Shown: positions 35,252 through 44,439 of the stretch, piece by piece
How positions within the stretch are numbered: the stretch's first letter is position 1
Layout of the letters: each line of letters opens with the position of its first letter
The notes under the pieces: model-generated
Databases searched by the model: none
What the model saw: only the letters and a program-made list of their open reading frames with translations
Told to the model about the DNA's origin: nothing
NCBI GenBank assembly: GCA_964036045.1
Contig: OZ038399.1
Span: forward strand, 20,481,670-20,545,669
Length of the DNA stretch: 64,000 nucleotides
DNA from: Eutreptiella sp. 'Long Island Sound 2002'
Lineage: Eukaryota > Euglenozoa > Euglenophyceae > Eutreptiales > Eutreptiaceae
Direction: 5' to 3'
Program-made: the position numbers and the translations under genes

Positions 35252-38200
35252 AGGGGCATATCGTGACTAGTGAGGTTCAGACCGAACTCTCCGTTCAGGT
35301 TGTTTTGCCTAATGGAGAGCTCAAAACTCTCCGTGTGTTGGTGGATTTCGGGTGTCAAGCGGTCGCTTTGGCGAACCCAAATGTTTTCGGAGAACAAATT
35401 TCCGAAAAATATGAATCCCCTCAACGGAGGCGCCTATTGCAAGCAGATAACGAGACGCCATTGCCGGGGGGTGACGAACAAATAGACGTCAAAATTCAAT
35501 TTACGGGGGTTGTGGATGGTAGTGTTCCACTTCCGCGTGTTGCCCAATATGGCGTGTCCCCATACCTTGTCCCGAATTTACCTTGGGATGTGGTTTTGGG
35601 GCACCCATGGGGCTACGAACATTGTGTGAGCCATTTTGCCCGTTTCAATTGTTTGTACTCTCACCATCCAGTGCACCCTCGTTTTTGGATTGAGGACTTC
35701 CGTGAGGTTCCACGAACCGGCAAACCATTTTTGGTCAAACCCATTCATGGTAAGGTGTCACGTAAGTCTGTGTGGGGCGTGACCGTTCTCATCATTGGAG
35801 CGGGCGCACCCCTTCCCCCGGCCCCAGCAATTGTGGTTACGCCCCCTGATGGCGAACCCCCTAACCGTGTTGAGGCCGAGAAATACATATCCTATGCCTT
35901 GACGGCTTCTTCCGTGGCCCCCGTGCAGGACCGGGCTTGTGCGTTGGAGCTTGTGGAATTTGCTCCCGAAAAACTTGCCCGTGACGTCTTACCTACACGG
36001 CGTGATGGGACCGCGTGGAAGCAGTCTGACTATGGCCTCACGCCGTATTGGGCCGGGCGTGTGAAAAAACAATTTGGCAAAAACCCCGACGTGGACGCCT
36101 TCAATAGGGTCCCGGGTATTGCTCAGGCTACCCGTTGGGTTTCACCGCAAGATGATTTCTTCTCCACTCCCGCGGACCCATCCAAATTGTATTGGATGTG
36201 CCCGCCATATCATCGGTTTTCCGATTGTGTTCGCAAAATTCGGCAAGAAAAACTACGAGCTATCGTCGTAGGGCCGAAGTGGACTCATAGGGAGTGGTGG
36301 AAGCCCCTTATGGAGGTTACCTTGCAAGGGTATCACCTTCCTGGGCCGGAGACTAAGGCCCGTCTTTACCAGGATGATAACCTCACGCCCCTCGCGCAAC
36401 GGGAGTGGTCCACGGTGGCGCTATACGTGGACGGGGGGCTTGCGGATGAAAATTTGAGGGCTACTAAATGTCATGTGGCTTCCGTTTTGGCGCCGGCCGT
36501 TCCTAACCCAGACACGGACAACGAGCCAGGTATGACTTCGGAGGAGGAGTCCGAGGATGAGAGGGTGCCGAACCATTTGGTTTCCGTGCGTTCCCTCACA
36601 TACCAAGCGACTCATAAAAAACTCCTCGCCCCCGTTACTCTTGACCCCACCCCCGAAGATTTGGAGGCGCAAGAATGCGTGCGTTCACGCATTGCCAAGA
36701 TTGAGAGAGAATTATTGAGTGGGGGGGCCACTACCGTCAAGCGCTACCGAAAAACGAATGGCGCCACCAAATTGTTGGCGGCTTCTCGTGTGGGCGGCAT
36801 GGTGGCCGCCCAAGAGCCTATTGTGTCTCCGGAGGTGGAGCTCATGAGAAAGAAAATTCTTGCAGACTATGAGAGGGATGTGTTTAGTGGGGAGGTTCCC
36901 CACGCCGCACACCCCAGCCAGGAGTGGCGGGGTACAAGCGGAGCGCGCCGCACACCCCAGCCAGGAGTGGCGGGGTACAAGCGGAGCGCGCACACGAACA
37001 CGCACACACCCCAACACCCCAGCCAGGAGTGGCGGGGCGCAGCCGAAACCCAAGCCAAAGCACACACACCCACGCCGCACACCCCAGCCAAGAGTGGCAG
37101 GGTACAAGCGGAGCGGGCGCGCGAGCACACACACACCCCAACACCCCAGCCAGGAGTGGCGGGGCGCAGCCGAAACCCAAGCCAAAGCACACACACCCAC
37201 GCCGCACACCCCAGCCAGGAGTGGCGGGGTACAAGCGGAGCGGGCGCACGAGCACACACACACCCCAACACCCCAGCCAGGAGTGGCGGGGCGCAGCCGA
37301 AACCCAAGCCAAAGCACACACACCCACGCCGCACACCCCAGCCAGGAGTGGCGGGGTACAAGCGGAGCGGGCGCGCGAGCACACACACACCCCAACACCC
37401 CAGCCAGGAGTGGCGGGGCGCAGCCGAAACCCAAGCCAAAGCACACACACCCACGCCGCACACCCAAGCCAGGAGTGGCGGGGTACAAGCGGAGCGGGCG
37501 CACGAGCACACACACACCTCAACACCCCAGCCAGGAGTGGCGGGGCGCAGCCGAAACCCAAGCATAAGCACACACACCCACGCGGCAAACCCCAGCCAGG
37601 AGTGGCGGGGTACAAGCGGAGCGCGCCGCACACCCCAGCCAGGAGTGGCGGGGTACAAGCGGAGCGCGCACACGAACACGCACACACCCCAACACCCCAG
37701 CCAGGAGTGGCGGGGCACAGCCGAAACCCAAGCCAAAGCACACACACCCACGCCGCACACCCCAGCCAGGAGTGGCGGGGTACAAGCGGAGCGGGCGCAC
37801 AAGCACACACACACCCCAACACCCCAGCCAGGAGTGGCGGGGCGCAGCCGAAACCCAAGCCAAAGCACACACACCCACGCCGCACACCCCAGCCAGGAGT
37901 GGCGGGGTACAAGCGGAGCGGGCGCACGAGCACACACACACCCCAACACCCCAGCCAGGAGTGGCGGGGCGCAGCCGAAACCCAAGCCAAAGCACACACA
38001 CCCACGCCGCACACCCCAGCCAGGAGTGGCGGGGTACAAGCGGAGCGGGCGCACGAGCACACACACACCTCAACACCCCAGCCAGGAGTGGCGGGGCGCA
38101 GCCGAAACCCAAGCCAAAGCACACACACCCACGCGGCACACCCCAGCCAGGAGTGGCGGGGTACAAGCGGAGCGCGCCGCACACCCCAGCCAGGAGTGGC

Positions 38201-40755
38201 GGGGTACAAGCGGAGGGCGCACACGAACACGCACACACCCCAACACCCCAGCCAGGAGTGGCGGGGCGCAGCCGAAACCCAAGCCAAAGCACACACACCC
38301 ACGCCGCACACCCCAGCCAGGAGTGGCGGGGTACAAGCGGAGCGGGCGCACGAGCACACACACACCCCAACACCCCAGCCAGGAGTGGCGGGGCGCAGCC
38401 GAAACCCAAGCCAAAGCACACACACCCACGCCGCACACCCCAGCCAGGAGTGGCGGGGTACAAGCGGAGCGGGCGCACGAGCACACACACACCCCAACAC
38501 CCCAGCCAGGAGTGGCGGGGCGCAGCCGAAACCCAAGCCAAAGCACACACACCCAAGCCGCACACCCCAGCCAGGAGTGGCGGGGTACAAGCGGAGCGGG
38601 CGCACGAGCACACACACACCTCAACACCCCAGCCAGGAGTGGCGGGGCGCAGCCGAAACCCAAGCATAAGCACACACACCCACGCGGCACACCCCAGCCA
38701 GGAGTGGCGGGGTACAAGCGGAGCGCGCCGCACACCCCAGCCAGGAGTGGCGGGGTACAAGCGGAGGGCGCACACGAACACGCACACACCCCAACACCCC
38801 AGCCAGGAGTGGCGGGGCACAGCCGAAACCCAAGCCAAAGCACACACACCCACGCCGCACACCCCAGCCAGGAGTGGCGGGGTACAAGCGGAGCGGGCGC
38901 ACGAGCACACACACACCCCAACACCCCAGCCAGGAGTGGCGGGGCGCAGCCGAAACCCAAGCCAAAGCACACACACCCACGCCGCACACCCCAGCCAGGA
39001 GTGGCGGGGTACAAGCGGAGCGGGCGCACGAGCACACACACACCCCAACACCCCAGCCAGGAGTGGCGGGGCGCAGCCGAAACCCAAGCCAAAGCACACA
39101 CACCCACGCCGCACACCCCAGCCAGGAGTGGCGGGGTACAAGCGGAGCGGGCGCACGAGCACACACACACCTCAACACCCCAGCCAGGAGTGGCGGGGCG
39201 CAGCCGAAACCCAAGCCAAAGCACACACACCCACGCGGCACACCCCAGCCAGGAGTGGCGGGGTACAAGCGGAGCGCGCCGCACACCCCAGCCAGGAGTG
39301 GCGGGGTACAAGCGGAGGGCGCACACGAACACGCACACACCCCAACACCCCAGCCAGGAGTGGCGGGGCGCAGCCGAAACCCAAGCCAAAGCACACACAC
39401 CCACGCCGCACACCCCAGCCAGGAGTGGCGGGGTACAAGCGGAGCGGGCGCACGAGCACACACACACCCCAACACCCCAGCCAGGAGTGGCGGGGCGCAG
39501 CCGAAACCCAAGCCAAAGCACACACACCCACGCCGCACAACCCAGCCAGGAGTGGCGGGGTACAAGCGGAGCGGGCGCACGAGCACACACACACCCCAAC
39601 ACCCCAGCCAGGAGTGGCGGGGCGCAGCCGAAACCCAAGCCAAAGCACACACACCCACGCCGCACACCCCAGCCAGGAGTGGCGGGGTACAAGCGGAGCG
39701 GGCGCACGAGCACACACACACCCCAACACCCCAACCAGGAGTGGCGGGGCGCAGCCGAAACCCAAGCCAAAGCACACACACCCACACCGCACACCCCAGC
39801 CAGGAGTGGCGGGGTACAAGCGGAGCGCGCCGCGCACCCCAGCCAGGAGTGGCGGGGTACAAGCGGAGCGCGCACACGAACACGCACACACCCCAACACC
39901 CCAGCCAGGAGTGGCGGGGCGCAGCCGAAACCCAAGCCAAAGCACACACACCCACGCCGCACACCCCAGCCAGGAGTGGCGGGGTACAAGCGGAGCGGGC
40001 GCACGAGCACACACACACCCCAACACCCCAGCCAGGAGTGGCGGGGCGCAGCCGAAACCCAAGCCAAAGCACACACACCCACACCGCACACCCCAGCCAG
40101 GAGTGGCGGGGTACAAGCGGAGCGCGCCGCACACCCCAGCCAGGAGTGGTGGGGTACAAGCGGATTGCACACACGAACACACAAACACCCCAACACCCCA
40201 GCCAGGAGTGGCGGGGCGCAGCCGAAACCCAAGCCAAAGCACACACACCCACGCCGCACACCCCAGCCAGGAGTGGCGGGGTACAAGCGGAGCGGGCGCA
40301 CAAGCACACACACACCCCAACACCCCAGCCAGGAGTGGCGGGGCGCAGCTGAAACCCAAGCCAAAGCACACACACCCACGCCGCACACCCCAGCCAGGAG
40401 TGGCGGGGTACAAGCGGAGCGCGCCGCACACCCCAGCCAGGAGTGGCGGGGTACAAGCGGAGCGGGCACACGAACACGCACACACCCCAACACCCCAGCC
40501 AGGAGTGGCGGGGCGCAGCCGAAACCCGAGCCCAAGCACACACACCCACACCGCACACCCCAGCCAGGAGTGGCGGGGTACAAGCGGAGCGGGCACACAA
40601 ACACACACCCACCCCAACACCCCAGCCAGGAGTGGCGGGGCGCAGCCGAAACCCGAGCCCAAACACAACCCGGACCCACACACAAACACCACACAACAGT
40701 AGGAAACCCAGTGTCCATAGCCCGGGCACTGAGGCAGCCCGTGCCATGCAGGTGA
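35224..40755 (+). CDS. pol: Pol part 1: retropepsin-like region, PPY domain, 127-bp repeat tail
   Basis: 1843 codons from a GTG. The frame is open from 35164, just after a TAG, so the start is unresolved; an ATG lies at 35248. Residues 30-130 resemble a retropepsin: a hydrophobic strand, then VDFG at the catalytic position (Asp41, with Phe where Ser or Thr is usual) and a later VVLGHPW like the usual ILG motif. Residues about 265-365 contain NPDVDAF, a WMCPPY motif, VRKIRQEK and a VVGPKWTHREWW stretch. This order resembles a domain that follows RNase H in DIRS-type elements, and its PPY also recalls Dam-type methyltransferases. From about residue 560 the frame is entirely the 127-bp repeat (Pro, Ser, Thr, His, Arg-rich, no recognisable fold). 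It ends in TGA, 318 bp before the pol part 2 frame opens. Confidence 0.7.
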   Translation: MALVPSRVMKGHIVTSEVQTELSVQVVLPNGELKTLRVLVDFGCQAVALANPNVFGEQISEKYESPQRRRLLQADNETPLPGGDEQIDVKIQFTGVVDGSVPLPRVAQYGVSPYLVPNLPWDVVLGHPWGYEHCVSHFARFNCLYSHHPVHPRFWIEDFREVPRTGKPFLVKPIHGKVSRKSVWGVTVLIIGAGAPLPPAPAIVVTPPDGEPPNRVEAEKYISYALTASSVAPVQDRACALELVEFAPEKLARDVLPTRRDGTAWKQSDYGLTPYWAGRVKKQFGKNPDVDAFNRVPGIAQATRWVSPQDDFFSTPADPSKLYWMCPPYHRFSDCVRKIRQEKLRAIVVGPKWTHREWWKPLMEVTLQGYHLPGPETKARLYQDDNLTPLAQREWSTVALYVDGGLADENLRATKCHVASVLAPAVPNPDTDNEPGMTSEEESEDERVPNHLVSVRSLTYQATHKKLLAPVTLDPTPEDLEAQECVRSRIAKIERELLSGGATTVKRYRKTNGATKLLAASRVGGMVAAQEPIVSPEVELMRKKILADYERDVFSGEVPHAAHPSQEWRGTSGARRTPQPGVAGYKRSAHTNTHTPQHPSQEWRGAAETQAKAHTPTPHTPAKSGRVQAERAREHTHTPTPQPGVAGRSRNPSQSTHTHAAHPSQEWRGTSGAGARAHTHPNTPARSGGAQPKPKPKHTHPRRTPQPGVAGYKRSGRASTHTPQHPSQEWRGAAETQAKAHTPTPHTQARSGGVQAERAHEHTHTSTPQPGVAGRSRNPSISTHTHAANPSQEWRGTSGARRTPQPGVAGYKRSAHTNTHTPQHPSQEWRGTAETQAKAHTPTPHTPARSGGVQAERAHKHTHTPTPQPGVAGRSRNPSQSTHTHAAHPSQEWRGTSGAGARAHTHPNTPARSGGAQPKPKPKHTHPRRTPQPGVAGYKRSGRTSTHTPQHPSQEWRGAAETQAKAHTPTRHTPARSGGVQAERAAHPSQEWRGTSGGRTRTRTHPNTPARSGGAQPKPKPKHTHPRRTPQPGVAGYKRSGRTSTHTPQHPSQEWRGAAETQAKAHTPTPHTPARSGGVQAERAHEHTHTPTPQPGVAGRSRNPSQSTHTQAAHPSQEWRGTSGAGARAHTHLNTPARSGGAQPKPKHKHTHPRGTPQPGVAGYKRSAPHTPARSGGVQAEGAHEHAHTPTPQPGVAGHSRNPSQSTHTHAAHPSQEWRGTSGAGARAHTHPNTPARSGGAQPKPKPKHTHPRRTPQPGVAGYKRSGRTSTHTPQHPSQEWRGAAETQAKAHTPTPHTPARSGGVQAERAHEHTHTSTPQPGVAGRSRNPSQSTHTHAAHPSQEWRGTSGARRTPQPGVAGYKRRAHTNTHTPQHPSQEWRGAAETQAKAHTPTPHTPARSGGVQAERAHEHTHTPTPQPGVAGRSRNPSQSTHTHAAQPSQEWRGTSGAGARAHTHPNTPARSGGAQPKPKPKHTHPRRTPQPGVAGYKRSGRTSTHTPQHPNQEWRGAAETQAKAHTPTPHTPARSGGVQAERAAHPSQEWRGTSGARTRTRTHPNTPARSGGAQPKPKPKHTHPRRTPQPGVAGYKRSGRTSTHTPQHPSQEWRGAAETQAKAHTPTPHTPARSGGVQAERAAHPSQEWWGTSGLHTRTHKHPNTPARSGGAQPKPKPKHTHPRRTPQPGVAGYKRSGRTSTHTPQHPSQEWRGAAETQAKAHTPTPHTPARSGGVQAERAAHPSQEWRGTSGAGTRTRTHPNTPARSGGAQPKPEPKHTHPHRTPQPGVAGYKRSGHTNTHPPQHPSQEWRGAAETRAQTQPGPTHKHHTTVGNPVSIARALRQPVPCR
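36900..40680 (+). repeat. 127-bp tandem array inside pol (~29 units)
   Basis: Composite 127-bp unit made of two diverged halves that each contain CAGCCAGGAGTGGCGGGG, separated by CA-rich linkers. The unit spacing was checked at 37231, 37358 and 37485. Some units carry an extra 43-bp partial copy. A variant ACCTCAACACC recurs at 37519, 38070, 38621 and 39172, exactly 551 bp apart each time, so a higher-order unit of four 127-mers plus 43 bp is tandemly repeated. The array has long stop-free frames on both strands. The 127-bp length rotates the frame with every unit, so the encoded peptide repeats only after three units. Confidence 0.95.
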
Positions 40756-41073
40756 CCCGGCTAAACGAGATCCGGAGACCGGGGGTAAGGCTGCATCTTA
40801 AGGCCTGCGCTGCTTTGGGACTCGAGGCGGAGCGTGCGACACCCAAGCGCCTCGGAACCCTAGTACCAAGAACATGCATGCATGCCTTGGGAACGGGATA
40901 CGCCAGGAAGTCCGGTGAACCTCTAGGGTTCCGCCCAAAGGAGGGGACGTGCGCAAGCACGGGGGCACACCCTCCCGGCGAGACAAGCACGTCACGCTGG
41001 CGGCGATCAGCCCTCCCGGTGTTGCCCGGGGCCGCTTTGTTGGGGGCCACCAGTCAGGTCTAGCGGGAAATAA
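40756..41073 (+). other. Hairpin-dense gap between the pol ORFs
   Basis: About 320 bp between the TGA ending pol part 1 and the opening of the pol part 2 frame, with stops in the pol frame. It is GC-rich and holds several exact stems: CGAGGCG (40823-40829) with CGCCTCG (40848-40854); CCAAG (40866-40870) with CTTGG (40886-40890); GAACC (40917-40921) with GGTTC (40927-40931); and GGAGGG (40940-40945) with CCCTCC (40970-40975), enclosing CGTGC-GCAA-GCACG, a stem capped by a GNRA tetraloop (40948-40961). It may be a structured RNA, a recoding signal or an intron-like piece. I do not recognise a known family. Confidence 0.5.
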
Positions 41074-41139
41074 GCCGCCTCCCCTCTTCACGCGCGGAAC
41101 CTCTTCCTGTTCGTCACAGGGGCGACGCCAGGGGGAACC

Positions 41140-44100
41140 ATGGGGCGCCTCTCCACGACCGAGTGCACCTACCTACCTACCCCTGGGGAGGTTCGTCTCC
41201 GCCCGGGCCAGGAACATCCTAAGGTCCGTGGGTCGGAGCGGTTGGGCTTTGCTAAACTTGACCTATACCCGAATGCTAGGTCTAAGATAGTGAAGCCTAT
41301 AAGATTGGTGGGGGAGCGCGCCGCGGCAGAGCAGGAGATAGTGGAGGATTTTTTGGCTCGTGGTTGGATTGAGCCGTGCCCTGCCTCCGAGTGGGCGTCC
41401 AACGGTTTTGTTGTGCCCAAGAAAGAAAAAGGGAAATGGCGCCTCGTTGTGGACTACCGCCAACTTAATGAGGCTACCAAACCCGACGCGCACCCCCTCC
41501 CCCTCATTGACAATATGTTGGAAAATCAATCCAAGCATAAGATTTTCACTATTGTGGACTTGAGTAAGGGGTTTCACCAAATTCCCCTACACCCTGAGTC
41601 CCGGCCTATGACCGCCATGAATTTGGCGGGTAAGCGATACCAATGGCGTGTTATGCCTATGGGTATCAAAAATGGCCCTGCTATTTTTCAGCGTGTTATG
41701 GACCATGTTTTGCAAGGCTTGGATTGTGCGGATGTATATATTGATGATATTATTATTGGCTCCTCCGGCGACACGGAGGAGGAATTATTGGCTAACCACG
41801 ACCGCGATGTGCGTGCTGTGTTGGATAGGCTACGTCAGGAGGAGTTGGTTGCTTCGGTTAATAAAACCGATTTCTTCGTTCGTTCGGTTGAATTTTGTGG
41901 CCATGTGTTGGAAAATGGCACACGTCGGCCGGCGCCAGGGAAAATGTTGGCGCTTGAGCGTTGGGACAAACCCGATAATGTTCGTGAGCTCCGTGGTTTC
42001 TTGGGGCTCGCCAACTACTATTCGGGGTATGTCCAAAACTACGCCTCCATTGCTACCCCTTTGATAAATATGTGGAAAGATTTGCCTAAGCACAAAAATG
42101 GCAAGAAAATAGGCCTAAGGTGGAATGCTTCGGCCAATGAGGCCTTTTTGAAGCTAAAACGTGCCATTACGGATATTGTTCCCCTCCAACTAGCCGATAG
42201 GGACAAGGACTTCATCCTCACCCCGGACGCTAGTAATTGGGCGGTGGGGGCGGCCCTCCAACAGGAAGGTCACGATGGTGCTCTCCGCCCCCTTGCCTTT
42301 TTCTCTCGTAAATTGTCAGGCAGCCAGTTAAATTGGAGCCCGCGGGAAAAAGAGTGCTATGCCATAGTGGCGGCGCTTTTGAAATGGCATGGTTGGGTGG
42401 GGAACAAGCGAGTGGAGGTTCGTACGGACCACCGTAGCCTTGAAAATTGGGCTACGGAGAACCTTCAAACCGTGCGGGGTCCCTCTCCACGCCAGGCACG
42501 TTGGCATGAATTGTTTTCGGAATTTGACCTCCACGTGGTTTACACCCCCGGGCCCGTGAACCCTGTGGGTGATTTCCTTTCCTGTTGGGCGTACCCCGCT
42601 AACCCGGCTTTGGGCGATGTGTCCATACATGGGACGGCCCAAGCGGACGGAGACGTGCGGGATATGTTGGCGGCCGAGAAGGAGGAACTCCTTGCTCGCC
42701 CCCTTGTTTTTCGGGCGATTGTGGCGCCCGTTGTTACCAGGTCTCGCGCTAAGGCGGCGCCCCGTGCTCAAGGGGCGCCCCCGTGCGATCCACCCCCTCG
42801 GGCTATGGCTCCAGTGGGGGGGGGGGCGAAGAAACAGAAAAAACTTCGACAACTGGAGCGCATAAAAAAGATAAAAAAATCATGGAAGTCCCACAAACAG
42901 GCAACACCTATACATGGGGAGGATGCTCCCAATGTTTTCGAGATAAATTGGGCTAAACACTACCCAAATTGTGAGCGCTATAAAAACATGTGGCGCGATG
43001 CCTTGAATGGGAACTTCCAAGATGGAGTGAGGTTGGTGGATAATAAACTTGTCCGTAATGGACGGTGGTGTGTTCCTACGCCTCTAGTGCATCGCTTGGT
43101 GGCTGAATACCATGATGCACTTCACCTGACTACTTCCAGTGTGGAGAAGCACTGGAAAGAAATTAACCATGGGGTGGAAGGTGAGGGGTTGTGCAAAGCA
43201 GTGGAGTTGCAATGTCAAACGTGTCCCTCATGTGCCATTCACACCCATGACACCAAGCGCAAGCAGGGGTACATGACCCCAATGCCTATACCTATGGAGC
43301 CCATGGACTCCATAGCGCTTGATGTATTTCACTACCCCTCGAAAACTTATGATGGAGAGGAGTATGATCGTATGCTCCTATGTGTGTGCCGGCTTTCCGG
43401 GTACCTCATCGCGATTCCTATTCCTAAACCCCGTCACGGAGACAAGGATGAGGGACTAACGGGAAAAAGAGCGGCCCATTTGATAATGGAGCGCTGGGTG
43501 GATAGGTTCGGAGCCCCTCGTGAGATATGCTCCGACCGTGGCCCACAATTTGTGAGCCAATATTTCCAAACCCTTTGTTCTAAAATTGGTGCCCGCTCAA
43601 CTATGTGTCTCGCGGGTAGGCACCAAGGTAACGGCAAAGCCGAAAATACTGGCAAGCAGCTAAGGCGTGCCGTTGCTAAAGCCCTCACCTTGAAGAAGGG
43701 CACTAATTGGGTGGAGGTTTTGCCCGCCGTTGTACGAGCGTGGCATGAGACCACAGGTCCTTCGGGTTATACGCCCAATGAAATTGTCTTTGGTACGCAC
43801 AACCGTACTAAACTTCCTCCTCTAGCAGAACCTAAGGCTGTTGCTCAAGAAGCCGTGCACTACTTTCAACGGCGTGAGGAGCTACATGCCCTTGCACGTA
43901 GGGCCATGATTCAGGTACAGGAAACCATGGCCCATAAATACAACAAGAGGAGGAGGATGTCTCCTAATTTCGCCAAAGGGGACGGCGTATGGGTCCGTCG
44001 CCAACGCAAAAATCTTGGCGATAAAACATGCCCCTATTGGGATGGGCCCTATGAGGTTGTGGCCAAGAAAGCTCATGACCTCTATGTGATACAAGTGGAC

Positions 44101-44439
44101 CAACGGAGACTCGTTGACGTCCACGTTGACTGTTTAATGAAAACAGTGAATTCGCCCCGATCCCCCGTGCCTCTAAGGTACACGGAGGATGTTGCAAGAG
44201 TGCCCTCCGGGTTTGCGGAGGACACCTACAACGTGAAAAAAATATTGGGGCACCGTACACACCGCAACAGACTCCTCTTCAAGGTGCGGTGGGAAGGTTA
44301 TACCAAGGATTGGGATACCGAGGAGCCCGTTGAAACCTTCTTACCTTCCTATAACCAGGTGTGGCGGGAGTATGTGAAAACCCATAACCTCACTCCCGCC
44401 ATTGACGTTCTTGCCCACCTTGGTGGACCGCCCTCATGA
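41140..44439 (+). CDS. pol: Pol part 2: RT, RNase H, integrase, chromodomain
   Basis: 1099 codons from ATG 41140; the frame is open from 41074. Domains in order: reverse transcriptase (about 55-260) with catalytic Asp140 in TIVDLSKGFHQI and Asp202/Asp203 in YIDD; the connection; RNase H (about 355-485) with Asp363, Glu405, Asp430 and Asp478; an Arg/Lys-rich linker (about 545-590); an integrase zinc-binding region with His658, His662, Cys695 and Cys698; an integrase core with Asp728, Asp799 and Glu835, with 35 residues between the last two, as expected for DD35E; a GPY motif near 969; and a chromodomain (about 1028-1080). All catalytic positions look intact. It converts element RNA to DNA and inserts it in chromatin. 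In the chromodomain the usual Trp of TWEP reads Glu (1061). It lies in the same phase as gag and pol part 1. Confidence 0.95.
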   Translation: MGRLSTTECTYLPTPGEVRLRPGQEHPKVRGSERLGFAKLDLYPNARSKIVKPIRLVGERAAAEQEIVEDFLARGWIEPCPASEWASNGFVVPKKEKGKWRLVVDYRQLNEATKPDAHPLPLIDNMLENQSKHKIFTIVDLSKGFHQIPLHPESRPMTAMNLAGKRYQWRVMPMGIKNGPAIFQRVMDHVLQGLDCADVYIDDIIIGSSGDTEEELLANHDRDVRAVLDRLRQEELVASVNKTDFFVRSVEFCGHVLENGTRRPAPGKMLALERWDKPDNVRELRGFLGLANYYSGYVQNYASIATPLINMWKDLPKHKNGKKIGLRWNASANEAFLKLKRAITDIVPLQLADRDKDFILTPDASNWAVGAALQQEGHDGALRPLAFFSRKLSGSQLNWSPREKECYAIVAALLKWHGWVGNKRVEVRTDHRSLENWATENLQTVRGPSPRQARWHELFSEFDLHVVYTPGPVNPVGDFLSCWAYPANPALGDVSIHGTAQADGDVRDMLAAEKEELLARPLVFRAIVAPVVTRSRAKAAPRAQGAPPCDPPPRAMAPVGGGAKKQKKLRQLERIKKIKKSWKSHKQATPIHGEDAPNVFEINWAKHYPNCERYKNMWRDALNGNFQDGVRLVDNKLVRNGRWCVPTPLVHRLVAEYHDALHLTTSSVEKHWKEINHGVEGEGLCKAVELQCQTCPSCAIHTHDTKRKQGYMTPMPIPMEPMDSIALDVFHYPSKTYDGEEYDRMLLCVCRLSGYLIAIPIPKPRHGDKDEGLTGKRAAHLIMERWVDRFGAPREICSDRGPQFVSQYFQTLCSKIGARSTMCLAGRHQGNGKAENTGKQLRRAVAKALTLKKGTNWVEVLPAVVRAWHETTGPSGYTPNEIVFGTHNRTKLPPLAEPKAVAQEAVHYFQRREELHALARRAMIQVQETMAHKYNKRRRMSPNFAKGDGVWVRRQRKNLGDKTCPYWDGPYEVVAKKAHDLYVIQVDQRRLVDVHVDCLMKTVNSPRSPVPLRYTEDVARVPSGFAEDTYNVKKILGHRTHRNRLLFKVRWEGYTKDWDTEEPVETFLPSYNQVWREYVKTHNLTPAIDVLAHLGGPPS

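Noticed and set aside
36867-41050. Minus-strand open frames of up to 882 codons across the 127-bp array
   Set aside because: They follow from the stop-free repeat. The plus-strand frame is continuous with protease-like coding, whereas the minus strand has no domain.
40752-41119. Canonical GT-AG intron joining pol part 1 to pol part 2 (donor CAG/GTGACC, acceptor TTCGTCACAG)
   Set aside because: The pyrimidine-rich acceptor looks good, but joining at these sites enters the RT exon in the wrong phase. The alternative acceptor at 41057 restores phase but meets a TAA at 41071.
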